From Cinnamomum chago (Eukaryota > Streptophyta > Magnoliopsida > Laurales > Lauraceae), in NCBI GenBank assembly GCA_038049695.1, contig CP142451.1, positions 125,027,501 to 125,091,500 on the forward strand: a stretch of DNA of 64,000 nucleotides. Direction: 5' to 3'. Made by a program: the position numbers and the translations under genes. Positions 32,501-46,200 of this stretch are shown here, one piece after another; within the stretch, counting starts at the first letter, position 1, and every line of letters begins with the position of its first letter. The notes beneath the pieces were generated by a model. That model did no database searches. It saw only the letters and a program-made list of their open reading frames with translations, and was not told the DNA's origin.

Positions 32501-35500
32501 CCTGACTTGAGGTGTAACATATGATCAGTGATACAGGTCAACAGAATCCTCCCCTACCCTACACGCGTGCCCGCCCCCCCCGCCCCCCCTCCAAAACAAA
32601 GTTTGGTCTTGTTTAGAGAATTATGTGAACTATCTCTTCTATTGTGTAAGAATTAGTAGGACAAACCCCATTGTCAGATCAACTGATAACAGGTAGTATT
32701 GATTCTAAATCAAGACCTTTGTCTTTCTGGTATTATGAATGTATAAGATCAACTTAAAAAAAAAAAAAGGGAACATTGGCACCTTTTTTATAATTATAAT
32801 TTTATTGGGCGAATCAGAACATACGAGAGTGACCCTCTCGTGGCATGGAGTACAAAGTCCACTTTAAAGAAGGTACACTGGATTCATGTGCACGTGTCTT
32901 ATGCAGACTGGACTGGGTATTTACAAGACTGATCTCATACATTCTCACATAATGTCAATGTTAAGGATAGGTGGACAATTTTTTTTCTTCTTCTTCACTT
33001 TGTAGTTTTAATGCATGATTTGGTTTCAGTTTAGCCTTTGTTTTTTTGCTACATTGGTCCACTGGTCTTGAGTGATACTATAGACTTGAAGACCCAGGGA
33101 TTGATCCCTGGGCATATGTGTGAAACCGAGGTGCTAACACCACTCAACCACGAGTGGTGTTGGCACCAATGAGTGGATGGGATGCCTGCAGGCTATATGG
33201 CGCATTCCATTCCACACAATGTTATATCATTTGAAAAGAGTGGAACCGTAGGGTAATCTGTAATCCTCCTTGAAGTGGAACAGTAAGATGTGTCTTTTTT
33301 TGAGGCCTTTCATCATTCCATTCTCTAGACTTTCTTCCATGGCATATTGGGAATCAATCATGCTTGATTTGGGGTCTTTAGGTCTTCACATGTGTAGTTT
33401 GCAGTTGCTCTATAGGGGAAACATTGGTCTTTGACCAATTGCCCTAGATCTATTGGTGTTTTTATCCCTTAAAATTTTTTCCTTGCTGGAAATTGCTGAA
33501 GAAATTATGCTCATTCCCTTTTAAGGAGTTTCTTTGCATGAAAGTTAGTGGTGGAAAGTTTCTCTGCTGTCATGGAATTGCACTTGGTGTTCTGAATTGA
33601 ATTTATTTGCCATGCAATCAGGTCATGATATGAAAATTCAAGTTGAACAGGACATTTTTGGCCTTCCATTAAAAGTGAGCAATGGCCTTTTGGCAGCATC
33701 AACACATACGATTCTTCCCTTCATTGATAATTCCCAAGGGCGGTTTTGACTTAATTGGGGATGTTGGTTTCTGAACGATGATTAGTGCCTGAGTGATTTT
33801 TCATCAACCAATTCATCTGACTTCTCTATTGCAGGTTATTGAAAAGTTTCCTCACATTGCTGATTACAAAGCTTTCAAAATCCCATTTTCTGTGGATATC
33901 AAAAGCCTCCTCAAATGCCAGTTGGCAATTGCCTATTTTAGTGGTAAGAGTTCTTAAGTGCTTCATTTTTCTGCTTCAGTTGCTGATTCATGTGAGAGTA
34001 AAGCAGCATGTTATTGGCGTACAAATTGGACAATAAGTCTACACCAAGTTTTTGTGTATAAAGTCCACATAAATCAGATTCCTTGGATGATATGACAACT
34101 ACCCTAGGTTTTGAAAATGTCTAGAAATGTGAATAGATGACGTGTAAATCTCGAAAATCAGAAAGTTCCCATGTAAAACAGTAGTAATCACTCTACTGGA
34201 AAAACCTTATAGATGGCAGCCTTGGGCATCTCCTGTGGGCCCCACCAATGACTGGGCGTATATGATTATTGTTGTCTTCATGGGGAATTATTTTTAAGGA
34301 TTTTTTTGAATTCATTGGTTTTTTTTTTTTTGGTAAATCATCTGCTTGAACTATTGATAATTGCACCAATCACTAGTAGCTCAGTGGTGAGGCAACTCCC
34401 TTAGATAGAAACGATGGGCTAGGTAATTGCTAAATGCAGGGTACGTCTAGGGTCGATGTTCAAAACTCGGATCATTGAAGCTGGACCTGTTGTCTGGATT
34501 CATGTAATGGTTGGGTGAACCTGTTCCTTCCTCCAATCAGCATTTTGATTCTTGTAGCAATGTGATCTATGAAGCACGGACACGGATACGGGACACGGAT
34601 ACGATACGACACGGATACGCAGATACGCCATTTCTCAAAAAAGTAGGATACGATACGTCAGGGATACGTTGAAAAAAAAATTAATATTTTTTATGACTAT
34701 GTAATAAAAATCTAACATTATTTCAATCAAAATAGCCATAAAATATGCACTTCCATTGATTTAATCATAATCAATCATCATCATCAAACATTACATTCAA
34801 CACTTCGGTTGCTGGAAACACAACATATTGGCCCCATAAGGCCACCTAAAATCATGGCATCAAGGAAAAAAGAAAAAAAAAAAAAAAGAAACAGCAGCAA
34901 CTATATAGCATCAAGAAAAAAAAGAAATAACAGCAGCAGCAGTAGCATAGCATCAAGAAAAAATGGAAAAAAATTAAAGAAACAGCAGCACAATATAGCA
35001 TCAAGGGAAAAAAAAAGGAAAAAAAGAAATAGCAGCAGCAGCAGCAGCATAGCATCAAGAGAAAAAGAAAAAAAAAAAAGAAACAGCAGCAGTAGCATAG
35101 CATCAAGAAAAGAAGAAAAAAAGAAAGAAACAGCAGCATAGCATCAAGCAGAGAAAAGAACAGCAGAGAACACAGTAGAGAAAAAAAAGAGAATAGAAAA
35201 CAGAAAAAAGAAGCAGCAAAAAAAAAAAAAGAAAAAAACCCAGCAACAACAGCCAATCGAAACCAAAGAAAAAAGATCAGCAAAAAAAAAAAAAGGCCCT
35301 AAAATCCAAATGATTTAAGGGGGAAGAAAAAAAAAAAACCCTAGATTAGAATTAACCAGAATAGCATCAACCAACAAAAACCAACCTTTACAAATGAAGA
35401 GAAAGAAAGAAACAAGAGGAAAGAAAGAAGAGAAAAAACCTGAAAGTGGAGATGAAATGGCACACCACAGCACAGACGGCGGCAGCAGCACCACAGCACA

Positions 35501-36159
35501 GACAGCGGCAGCACGACGACAGTAGCAGAACGACGGCAGCACGGCGACGGCGAGGCTGAGACGACGACGAACACAGCACACAGCACAAACAGCAACCGCA
35601 CCACTACAGCAGCAGGGTGATGGAAACACGGCGACGGCAGTAGCACGGCGACGGCGATGGCGATGCTGAGGCGATTTCTTCCTTCCCCTCTCTTCTTTTT
35701 TTTTTCCTTCCTCTCTCCCTGGTTTCTAACTCTCCCCATTTTCTTTTAACGGGTTTTAAAAACGTGTCCGTGGGGGACACGTGCGTGTCCCGCACGTATC
35801 CCCCACGTGTCCCTCACGTGTCCGGCATTAAAAAATTAAAAAAAATCTAGATACGTATCCCATACGTATCCGAGGCGTATCCGTGTCCGATACGGATACG
35901 GGACCCTTTTTTATGTATCCGTGCTTCTTAGAATGTGATACATTTGGCCAATAGGGTTGTTGGCACTCTGAGCATAATTTGGGATCACAAAGTATTGTTG
36001 GCACATTCTCCCGGACTCTTAGATATGTTATCCAACAGTTATGTGGGCGATTTTCAGGCTCATCATTTATCATGAGGGTAGGTTATGGCCCAAGCTTTGA
36101 CTTGATTGTTTGAATATAAAATTGAGCCCCTTTTGTTGAAGGTCTAGTGTATATAATTA

Positions 36160-36193
<34 letters not shown>

Positions 36194-37195
36194 AAATACA
36201 TATATATATGTACTGTATGTTTTTTTTTTTTTTTTGGGTTTTGGGTGGCGGGGACATTTCAAAGTTAAGAACTGATCAAGTTGTGGCTCCACCATATTTG
36301 CCCATATTAGAGTTGAGCACTTCTTTAAAGAAAGCGATATCAGCCGTTAAATTGAAGAAAAAATGTGATTAAAGCACTAATTAAATAATGTTTCATTAAT
36401 AAAATTGTCTTAATACGATGCGGCTCACATTATGGAGATCTGGATCATCCATTATGTGCTCATTCTTCTCCCTTTGTGTGTATACATTTCCGGTCCAGTC
36501 AGAGTTACATTCACTATTTGAATTGAACAAACACAATTTATACACATTCTTGGAATTTGGGATGTACTGATGCAATGAGAAAGAATTGAATTGATGGTTT
36601 GGATCCATATTAAGTAGTTCCCTTTGTATAATTTTTTTTTACTTTATTACAAATATAATTTATATGATATTTAATCCAATTCTTTGAGAAAAATGTCCAA
36701 ACTAAATGGTGACTGTTGCAGTGAGACATGGACCTATATTGGTAAATGAGAGTGCTTGGGGAAATGGGGTGTTCATCTTTTGAATGGTTGGTTCTTCAGA
36801 AAATGGACCACAAATGTTCAAATTTGATTCGATCTTACTTGAATTGACCACATGCCATGGTAAACCTTATGTAATTGTTCCCCTGTATTTATTTTGTAAA
36901 TGTTAAAATTTTCAACATTTATGTATATATATCTCTAATGATTCCCTCTCTAGGTGGTGAATGTATACTCATATCTCCTGCTTCAAGACTGATGCAAATG
37001 TGACTTACAATTGTTGGTTTTTGTTTTTACAGAAAATGGGAAATGCAGTGATGCTACTGGCCTGCAGTTACCTGGGGTCCTAGATGACTTATTCTCCTAC
37101 AGTGGGCCACTTGGTTCTGTTTTTACTAGGGAAGCCGTGTCACTCTATCTTTGGTCTCCAACTGCTCAAGTATGTCATCTTTCCAATAATTGATC

Positions 37196-37249
<54 letters not shown>

Positions 37250-40200
37250 CTGGTTCATATTTTTATTGGAAAGCAGGCGGTGTGTGCTTCCATCTATAGG
37301 GATCCATGTGGTGGTGATCCATTGGTAAAGGTCCAGCTTGACGAGGCAAATGGTGTTTGGAGTGTTAATGGTCCAAGAAGTTGGGAGGGTTGTTATTATG
37401 TGTATGAAGTCTCCATCTACCATCCTGGAACTTTACAAATTGAAACATGTAGGGTGAATGATCCTTATGCTAGAGGGTATGCTGGTGTTTTTTCATTAGT
37501 TGAACACTTTTTCCAACAACTGGCTTATCTGCTTCTATCCGATAAATGTTATGCCACATTACATATTTGTGCTATGATATTTCTGTGGCAGGCTCTCAGC
37601 AGATGGGGAGCGGACTTTGCTGGTCAATCTTGATTCTGATTCATTAAAACCACAGGGGTGGGATGAATTGGCAGATGAAAAACCAGACCTTCCTTCTTTT
37701 TCTGACATCACTATATATGAATTGCACATCAGAGATTTCAGGTCAGCAGTCCATTTTCTCATCCCATTTACCTTGAAATATAGTAAAAGAATTTCTTTTT
37801 CCTATCGTATTGCTAGCATGACCACAAAGATTCTCAAAACATTTCATTAGTCTCAAACATTTCCATTGTATGCTTTCATTTATTAAGTTCTCTCACAAGA
37901 GCCTATGGCACAGTGGAAAGTGCTCACTATTGCAACCTACCTTGATGTTGTGTGTTTGTCATGTTACCAATTGAAAAAAGAAACAAGAATGAATTCTTTT
38001 ACTACAATTGAAATTATTGTATTAATTGTAGTATATGTTGGATCCATGTTTCATATGCTGCTTAAAGCATACAAGCTCCCTTTACTTGCATACAAGCTCC
38101 CTTTACTTTGTGGTTTTAAACATTTTCTCGTTGACATAGGACTTATGTTATTTTAAAAGTCTATCACCTCTATATGAGCCTATATTCATCATCATCATCA
38201 TTATGAAAGCCTCATCCCAACTATGTTAGGGTTGTTGGCTACATGAATTCTATTTCTTCATTCCGATCTATCTTGAACCAAATCTTCGGATAAGTTGCAC
38301 TTCTTCAGGTTTTTTTACTACCTCCATCCACATCCTCTTAGGCCTATCCTTTCCTCTTGATGGGTCATCAACCTGCATAGACAAACTTTTCCTTACCAGC
38401 GCTGTTGCTGGTTTGCATTGGATATGCCCAAACCATCTCAAACGGGTTTCTATATGAGCTTGTAATATGACATTGAATTTTATGTAATGTAGACTTTTTA
38501 TCAGAAACATGTGTTGTGGTGCAGTGGCAAAAAAACCTACAATTGATGCACACCACGATGTATAAGCACAAATCAGGCAATCGCACACAATCACGAAGAA
38601 CACAACACTATATGTGATTTGGCAGGGTGCCTGTGTCCATGGGAAATAAACACTTGTCAATTGCTACATCATAGAAATAATGCATCATTTTTTAAGCCCT
38701 AAGAATGCCTTGGTACTAATTACTAAAATACCCTCAGACCGTAGTAAATACATCCTGGCTAACCCAACCAACTGATCCGGTTAACTCGGGATATAAGTTA
38801 TCACCAAACGTCATGGGCCCTTTTCAACAGTTCATTGAGAATTTTTTTTTTTTTTTTTTTGCCATTAGTCATCTTAACCACATTATCTATTTTTCATCGT
38901 GATGTTGGGCCCTTTTCAACAATTCACTGAGAACTATTCCTTTTGCTATTAGTCATCTTAACTAAATTATCCATTTTCATAGTTACTAAAATCAAAGTTT
39001 CTGAATGTGAATATCTTGCTTTTTCAGTGCCAATGACAAAACTGTGAATCCTGAATTCCGTGGCGGCTATCTTGCTTTTACCTGTGAGGTAGTGTTTTTG
39101 ATAGTGTATTTTTGTCACACCCAAAGATAATGAACCCTCTTTTCTTTAATATATGAATAATTACCATTATGCCCTTCCTTTAAAAGTCCACTTTAACCAT
39201 CTTGCAAGTGATCTGCAAAACTGCAATTCTGAACTCATTAATGCATTTTTCCAAAGAACAAAACCTTCCGATCATGGTTGAAGCACTCATCTAAACTAGT
39301 TTGAGCTCCTGGAACTATGAGTGACTCCAGTCAAATTGTTTTGTCTCTCTTGGTATGAGGTACTTCATACTTGCTACCCAAAACGAAGTGACAAATGCAT
39401 GACATGCACTTCACCCTGTTGCAACGAATGACATTATTGATTTACCATCCCTTGTCTGACTCTTTGATCCAGGATCCCAGGATTTCAATTGTTAAAGTCT
39501 AGCCCTTGCTGGACAAAGACTTCATGTTCCCAGTATGTTATCAAGAAGCACTGACAAAACAGACTTCCTCTTTACCAAAAAGTTTCTGCTCCACCTGTGG
39601 TCTATACAAACATTACATGATAACCTGTGATCCAATTGGTTTATGCTGAGATATTCTCCAATGCCTCTTAACTCTTAAGTCTTAAGTCTCAGTTGCTTAA
39701 ACATCAGTCATATGATGATACTCAATTTGGCAGTCGTCAATTACATTACTCATCAGTACCTCACATCCACTAAGTACAACAACAGTCACTTGCCAATCCC
39801 TATCAATAAAATACGAGACAGTGGTCGGTAGGTTTCAATGCATAAATCCATGCTAGCAACTGGAAGAAGTCTGAAAATGGAACACATGGCAGAAAATGTA
39901 GATAAAAGAAAGTGCCTTTGAACTTTGAAGTCATACACGCCTACACTTTTTTCTTTTTTAATGTTTATCTGAGTTCATTTCTCTAATATGTCATACACAG
40001 TCAATGAGAGTAATATTGATTAATAGCAGCCACACTTCTAGGACTCAGCAGGTGTATGCCACTTAAGAAAATTGCGTAACGCTGGTCTAAGTCATGTGCA
40101 TTTGCTGCCAAGCTTTCACTTTGCTGGTGTTGATGATGAGAAAGAGAAATGGAAGCACATAGGTGAGAGTTTTTCTGTTTCTATCCTTGATTCTATATAT

Positions 40201-43200
40201 TATTGACTTTTGTCTTTCAAAAATTTGTATCATCAAATATTTGCAACCTGTTTTACTTGAATGCTTTAATTGTCACTCTTTTCTTCCCGTGCAATGTGCA
40301 CAGTGGCTCTTTCGTACATCGCCTAGAATTACCTTTATTTGTAAAAGCAAGAACAATTTCCTTGTATTACAAACTTAGGGTTTTGCCAAACCTTATTGGC
40401 TGTCCGGTACTCGGACCATATCTCAGATTTCCTCTTACAATGCTGAAGTGTTCAGGTCATGAGTTTGATTCTTTTCTTTTCACTTTGTTTTTTAGTCTAG
40501 TCATGCTGGAATTTATGGATTTATCTGGAACATAGAAATTGAGTCTGCAGTTAATATAGTAAAGTATGCAGGTTAGTGACAGATTTTTCTATGCTATGCT
40601 AATTTAAAATATTTTTTTTTCATGGTGGTACATTCCAGTGCCTGTACCAATATAAAAATGTTCTGCATGTGTCACCAGAACAGAACTGAAATGAAAATTA
40701 TATTTTTTCTTGAATTGTCTTGTTGGTGGCATGTTCGTTGCATTTGATGGGAAATCTACTACAGATGACAACAGGCTGGCAACATTACCTCCCGATTCTG
40801 ATGAGCAACAAGCTGAAGTCGTGGCTATCCAAGATGAGGATGCATATAACTGGGGGTAATATATTATGCATTCGAGTGTCCTTCGGTGATATTTCTGCCT
40901 TTTTTGGAATAATAAAGCTGTGTGTTCACTATATCTTTTTTTATTATTAATTTATTATTATAAATCATTACTGTATTGAGAAAGAAAATAACACAATGCC
41001 TATGTAGTTAAAGAGAAAATGTTTCTAGAGGAAACCACCAAGGACAACAGAGAGGAATGTGAAGATCAACTCCGTAGCATTATATTTTAAAATTAACTCC
41101 CTAAGTTTCATATGGTCACCTGGTTTGCTTGCAACAGAATCTTTCGTTATGGATGCCTAATGAGCAGCACCTGCCTTGATCATTTGAAGGACCTTATCTT
41201 TGGGCATTGATACATTCTTGAAAATCCTCATATTCCACTACTTTCCATAACCCTCATGAGATGGCGAGAGGCAACAAATTTCTTATTATTTTAGGTTTGG
41301 AGCCAACCCTTTCTTCCATCATAGGCTCCCACCAATAGGGCTCGAAAGCACTATGCGAAGTCGTATCTTTCAAGCAAGAAAGACCATATCCTGGATGTTA
41401 AAAGTGCATGTATGGGGAGATCTACAATTCCCTCCTTCCACATAAAACACATAGTTGGGTAATTGATTTGCTGGCTTTTAGAGTAAGTATTTTATCTGTA
41501 ATAATGGTCCAACAGAAACGGCTCAACTCTAGGAGGTACCCCAAGTCTCCAAACCTCCAAGCATCTCGTTTTGGCACTACCTTTCAAGTGAGATGTCTAA
41601 TCATGGATCTGCTGGTGAAAGAGTCATTATCGATCAATTTTCAGAAAAGGCTATCCTCCCCATTATAATCGAATCATGGATTCTTAAGATTCTGTAGAAT
41701 CCTATGCCTTCAACCTAGTGATAAAAGTTCTTCCTGAAGACACTGTTCCGTATGATCTTAGCACTGTCCCACTGCCAATTTTTATCTATCAATTAGCAAA
41801 CCATCTTATTTAGTGGCAACTTGGTATAATATTTAAAGCTGGATTGTGACTGGTATGCCACGCTTTTTCAAACTTCTGTTCTTTCATATTTCAGGTACAA
41901 CCCTGTTCTTTGGGGTGTTCCAAAAGGAAGCTATGCAAGCAGCCCGAATGGTCCATGTCGTACTCTTGAGTTTCGGAAAATGGTTCAGGTGATGCTCATG
42001 ATCAGTTATTTATATGCAAGCAACAATTATTTGCAATTCTTAGGAATTAGGATTAAGGATTTGGTTCCAATAATGATAAATTCATCATTTTTTTTGCTGA
42101 TTATACCTATACAGGCAATCAACCGCATAGGTCTTCGTGTTGTATTGGATGTTGTCTACAATCACTTGCACGGAAGCGGTCCTCTTGATAGAAACTCTGT
42201 ACTTGACAAGGTGAAGGTTTGAATCTTGCAGTCTGCCAATCAGCATATTCCTTGTGGTCCTTGGGCGTTTCACATGGATACTTTCATGTTTAATCTTGTA
42301 ATATTTCCACGTTAAAAGATATTATATTCTAAGTTGACAGGTGGTTCCTGGGTACTACCTGCGGAGAAATGCTGATGGATGTATTGAGCATAGCACATGC
42401 ACAAATAACACAGCCAGCGAGCATTTTATGGTAGAACGATTGATTCTTGATGATCTTCTATGTTGGGCTGTTGATTATAAGGTGATTTGCACAATACCAT
42501 ACTTTTTTACATGTGCAAACAGCTAGTTTTTTTCAATTGTAAACTTTTCTCAGAAATTTTTATACTGCTGAATTGTGTATACTTAGAAATAGTCAGAATG
42601 AGGCTTGCTCAAACAAAACTATTTTGCTTGGTTAATTCCCAAGGTATAAATTTATATTGAGCAATTTAATACTAAAACCGTTTCAGATTATTGCTTTAGG
42701 TATTGACTAATGATAGTCATCAAACATATGACCAACTTTTTTCTTAATTTATTTTTGAGTTGGTAACATGTTCACTATATTAAGCAAAACATATGACCAA
42801 CTTCCAAGGGTAAATTTGTTTTTATTCTCTTTTCTTTTCATTCGGATTTTAGACTTCTTTTAAGTGATAGTTGTTTTGATAGGCTCCAATCTTTTTTCCT
42901 TCTTAAAAGTAATGCATGTTAGATATCAGTATCTCATTAACTAGACTTTTTCCCAAGGATTCATTTTCTGTTTTTCATCACTCATGAGTCTGTATATCTA
43001 GATCTGGGTGGGTTTTAGCTCTTTTCTTGAGAAATTCTCTTTGTTCTCATGAATATTTAAAATTACATCTGGTCAGAAACGTGTTTCAATCTCCTTCATC
43101 TACTTGAAGAATCAATATATGCTTATGTCCTGAACTTTCTTCATGGACATTTGAAAGAATGCGCCTCATGTTGTAAGCAACTCGGAATTTTCTTGGCCTT

Positions 43201-46200
43201 TGATCAGAAGTTCTTTTCCTTTCTACACATCTACAATGCAGTCGAACCTGAAATTCCTTTATTCTTACTTCCTGAACAAAGTTTTCTTGGAGAAACGTGA
43301 TGCATATCCCTTTTTTCTTCTCTTGAGGTCAAGATTAAATTGGTATTCAACCTTTGTTGTGAGATGGTATGTTTCTTCTACCTTCCGTTCTTGAGTTAAT
43401 TAGCCTATATTGACTCCTGGACACGAACTTTTCATATTTTAATTTAAGGAAGAAATGGCTATTGTCTCACTAATTACTTATTTTTCTGCTTTAATTATAG
43501 ATTTTTTTTATCGGTAAATTTGGAAATGCATTATAAATAAAAAGAGTACATAGTAGAATAGAAACGAGTACTAGATACCCACCATGCCTACATTACAAAA
43601 GCACTTAAAAAAACATGTGATTCAAGTGTCAATCCCTGGCAGTGTGAGTCGTGACCACTTGAGCTATCCCATGTTCTCAATCGCATTTGGTTGTTTATCT
43701 CTTTATCAATGCACTCAAGAACTAAGTAGACCATAAGACCTAATTAATTACCAAAAGAAAAGAAGAAACCTCGAAGTGAAAATTATGAACTTGAAAGACT
43801 ACCTCACTGGAAAATTCATATTGCATTACACTAATGAATATATTGACTGATTAAAACAATTTAGGAGTTGAACCTAAAAAATCAAAATTAAACTACTTAT
43901 TTCCAGAATGTCCATTTCTTTGCACCTTTGTTCATGTTAATATATTCAATTCCACAGCCACCCCCCACCCCCACTTCCAACAATAACAACAACAACAACA
44001 ACAAATAAAAAATAAAAATAAAAAAAGAGAAAGAAAGAAAGAAAGAAAGAAGGTTGATGTCAACAATCTGACACCTGCTCTTGGATGTCATATGAGCTCT
44101 TCCATCAGCCCACCACCAGTATGCAGTACCAGCCTACCAGGTCTTATATTAACTTGATGTCAAGCCCAGTATTCTAATATGTTAATTTTGTTCTGTTATA
44201 TTTTTATCTTTGATCGTTAATAACACTGCTTATTAAAGGGATGTTCTAATATTGGACTCTATCCTTCAAGCTGATGTCATATCAAGTATTGGACTACTTG
44301 GCTGCTAATCCTGAGTCCTTGATATTAAATCTCTTAAAATCTTGAATTTGTGAATCTGACACTCCAATCAAGTTATTAAATTGTGAATTGTGTTTTTGAG
44401 AGGTATAAATGTATTGTGATCAATTAACAACATCATATATGGTCCTTCAAGTGCTAAAGGATTAGTAAATCCGTAGATGGGAGATATTTGTTGGAAATGG
44501 GTGATGTTTTTGTTTTGCTGTCTGTGCCACTTGCCTCATTGGCAACCTTTTTCTTATTTTTAATGTAAATACCACGGTTCAAACCCTATTCTTTCCCATG
44601 ATAAGGGCGTTGCCTTACCACTGCTACAACAGTTGGTTGGTGGAAGTGGTGCAATATTGGTTTGCGTAATCATTTAATTATATCAATTAGAAACAATAAA
44701 AAAAATGGATGAATTAGAAAATAGAAGTTGTCGTCTACATGCATGAATGCAGTATGTATTGTCATTTGTCCAGTAATTGCTATTATATGTATATATGGAC
44801 CAGTTCTCCCTATGTGCTTCAAGCCTCTGATCGTCCCCTTCATGCCTCCATCTGCACTTCTTTTCATGTTCTCTTATTATTATGGTTCTTAAGGCATAAT
44901 TTAGCAATCAGAAGATCTTAAATGTGAATAATCATGAATGCATGTGATCCACTTTTATGGAGGTGATGTGCCATTCTGGATGCAAGCTCTAAAATACTTT
45001 GATGATGTCCATTAATTTTCTACTAAAGCACATTGACAAGGTCATACTCAAGAATACATAGATCTTTATTCAAAAATTAATCTGCGTTAGTGTATGATCA
45101 TGAATTTGTTGTATAATGTTATGGAATTTATTCAACTAATTAACATGGAGGTTCTCAATCAAACAACGGATTGTGCATCAAACTTAATAGAGACATCCCT
45201 GTTTTTCTAGCATATCAATGGCCATATTTCATGTGTGTAAAACAGCACCGTCATTTTTTTATTTTTTTTGTGTTTTCTAGACTTTTATTTGAGTATGTTG
45301 AGATATTTCTTCAAAAATACTAGTTCATATGTCAACGTGAATGATCGATACTATCTTCATTATTTGTGAATTTATCTTCCAGAGTATTTATGATTAACTG
45401 CAGAACTTAACTGATATAGTACTCTCTGGATGTCTTATTAGGTTGATGGTTTCCGGTTTGATCTAATGGGACATATCATGAAGTCTACCATGGTATGTAG
45501 ACCTAAGTTTATTCATCTGCTGTGTTTAGCAGGCACATCAATATTAATTGCTGCCAGGAGTGAACTTAGCTACTCTTGTTTTTCTAAATTCACATGATTT
45601 TTCTTTCTTTCTTTCTTTTTTTGGATCATTACTCTCTCATTTCCAATTTGGTTGGGTACTCTTGATAGTATGCCATGTTTATCCTTGATTTAATCTTTGG
45701 AATACCTTAGAGTACTGAAGAGACACATCAGGCCTGGTCATCAGGCCTGACACAATGGGTCTGATCCAAATAGACTAATGGGCCTTTGGGTCGGACATTT
45801 TGCTGTAAATTTGTAATCTACCAATTAGTTTGGAAGCAAATTTTAGACCTTGGCATTCAGAGGATGCCAGGAGATTTTGCATTAGAGTCACTGAAATTTC
45901 CTAGGCCAGTAACTTCAAAATAACATTTACATTTAATACTTAATCCTTTCGCATTTCATAACTTATGAATTTTCTGGTTCTTTGAACTTGTCCTACAAGT
46001 TGGTGAGGTCATTTCTTTCTCTATTAGTTATCATGCATATTATTACAGTGATTAGTTTGCAAATAAAAAATATTGAACTTAGGTACAAGAGCCCGCACCT
46101 TACATGTGCAAACACTATGGCAACAATTCCACTTTTCATGTTAGCTTTTCAATAAAATTTCCATCGCTATCTTTAAAAATTAAAAAAACACCTGCTTTTT

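Noticed and set aside
32560..32592. C-rich tract (cccgcccccccc)
   Set aside because: Simple sequence in an intron; no sign of a regulatory site.
34852..35283. Long minus-strand open frame rich in Leu/Phe/Cys, and plus-strand Lys/Ser-rich frames
   Set aside because: They are translations of purine-rich catcaagaaaa/cagcag repeats inside the transposon at 34567-35931; low complexity, no domain.
37190..37423. ORFs with Leu-Ser or Glu-Arg dipeptide runs on both strands
   Set aside because: They translate the intron 4 CT microsatellite.
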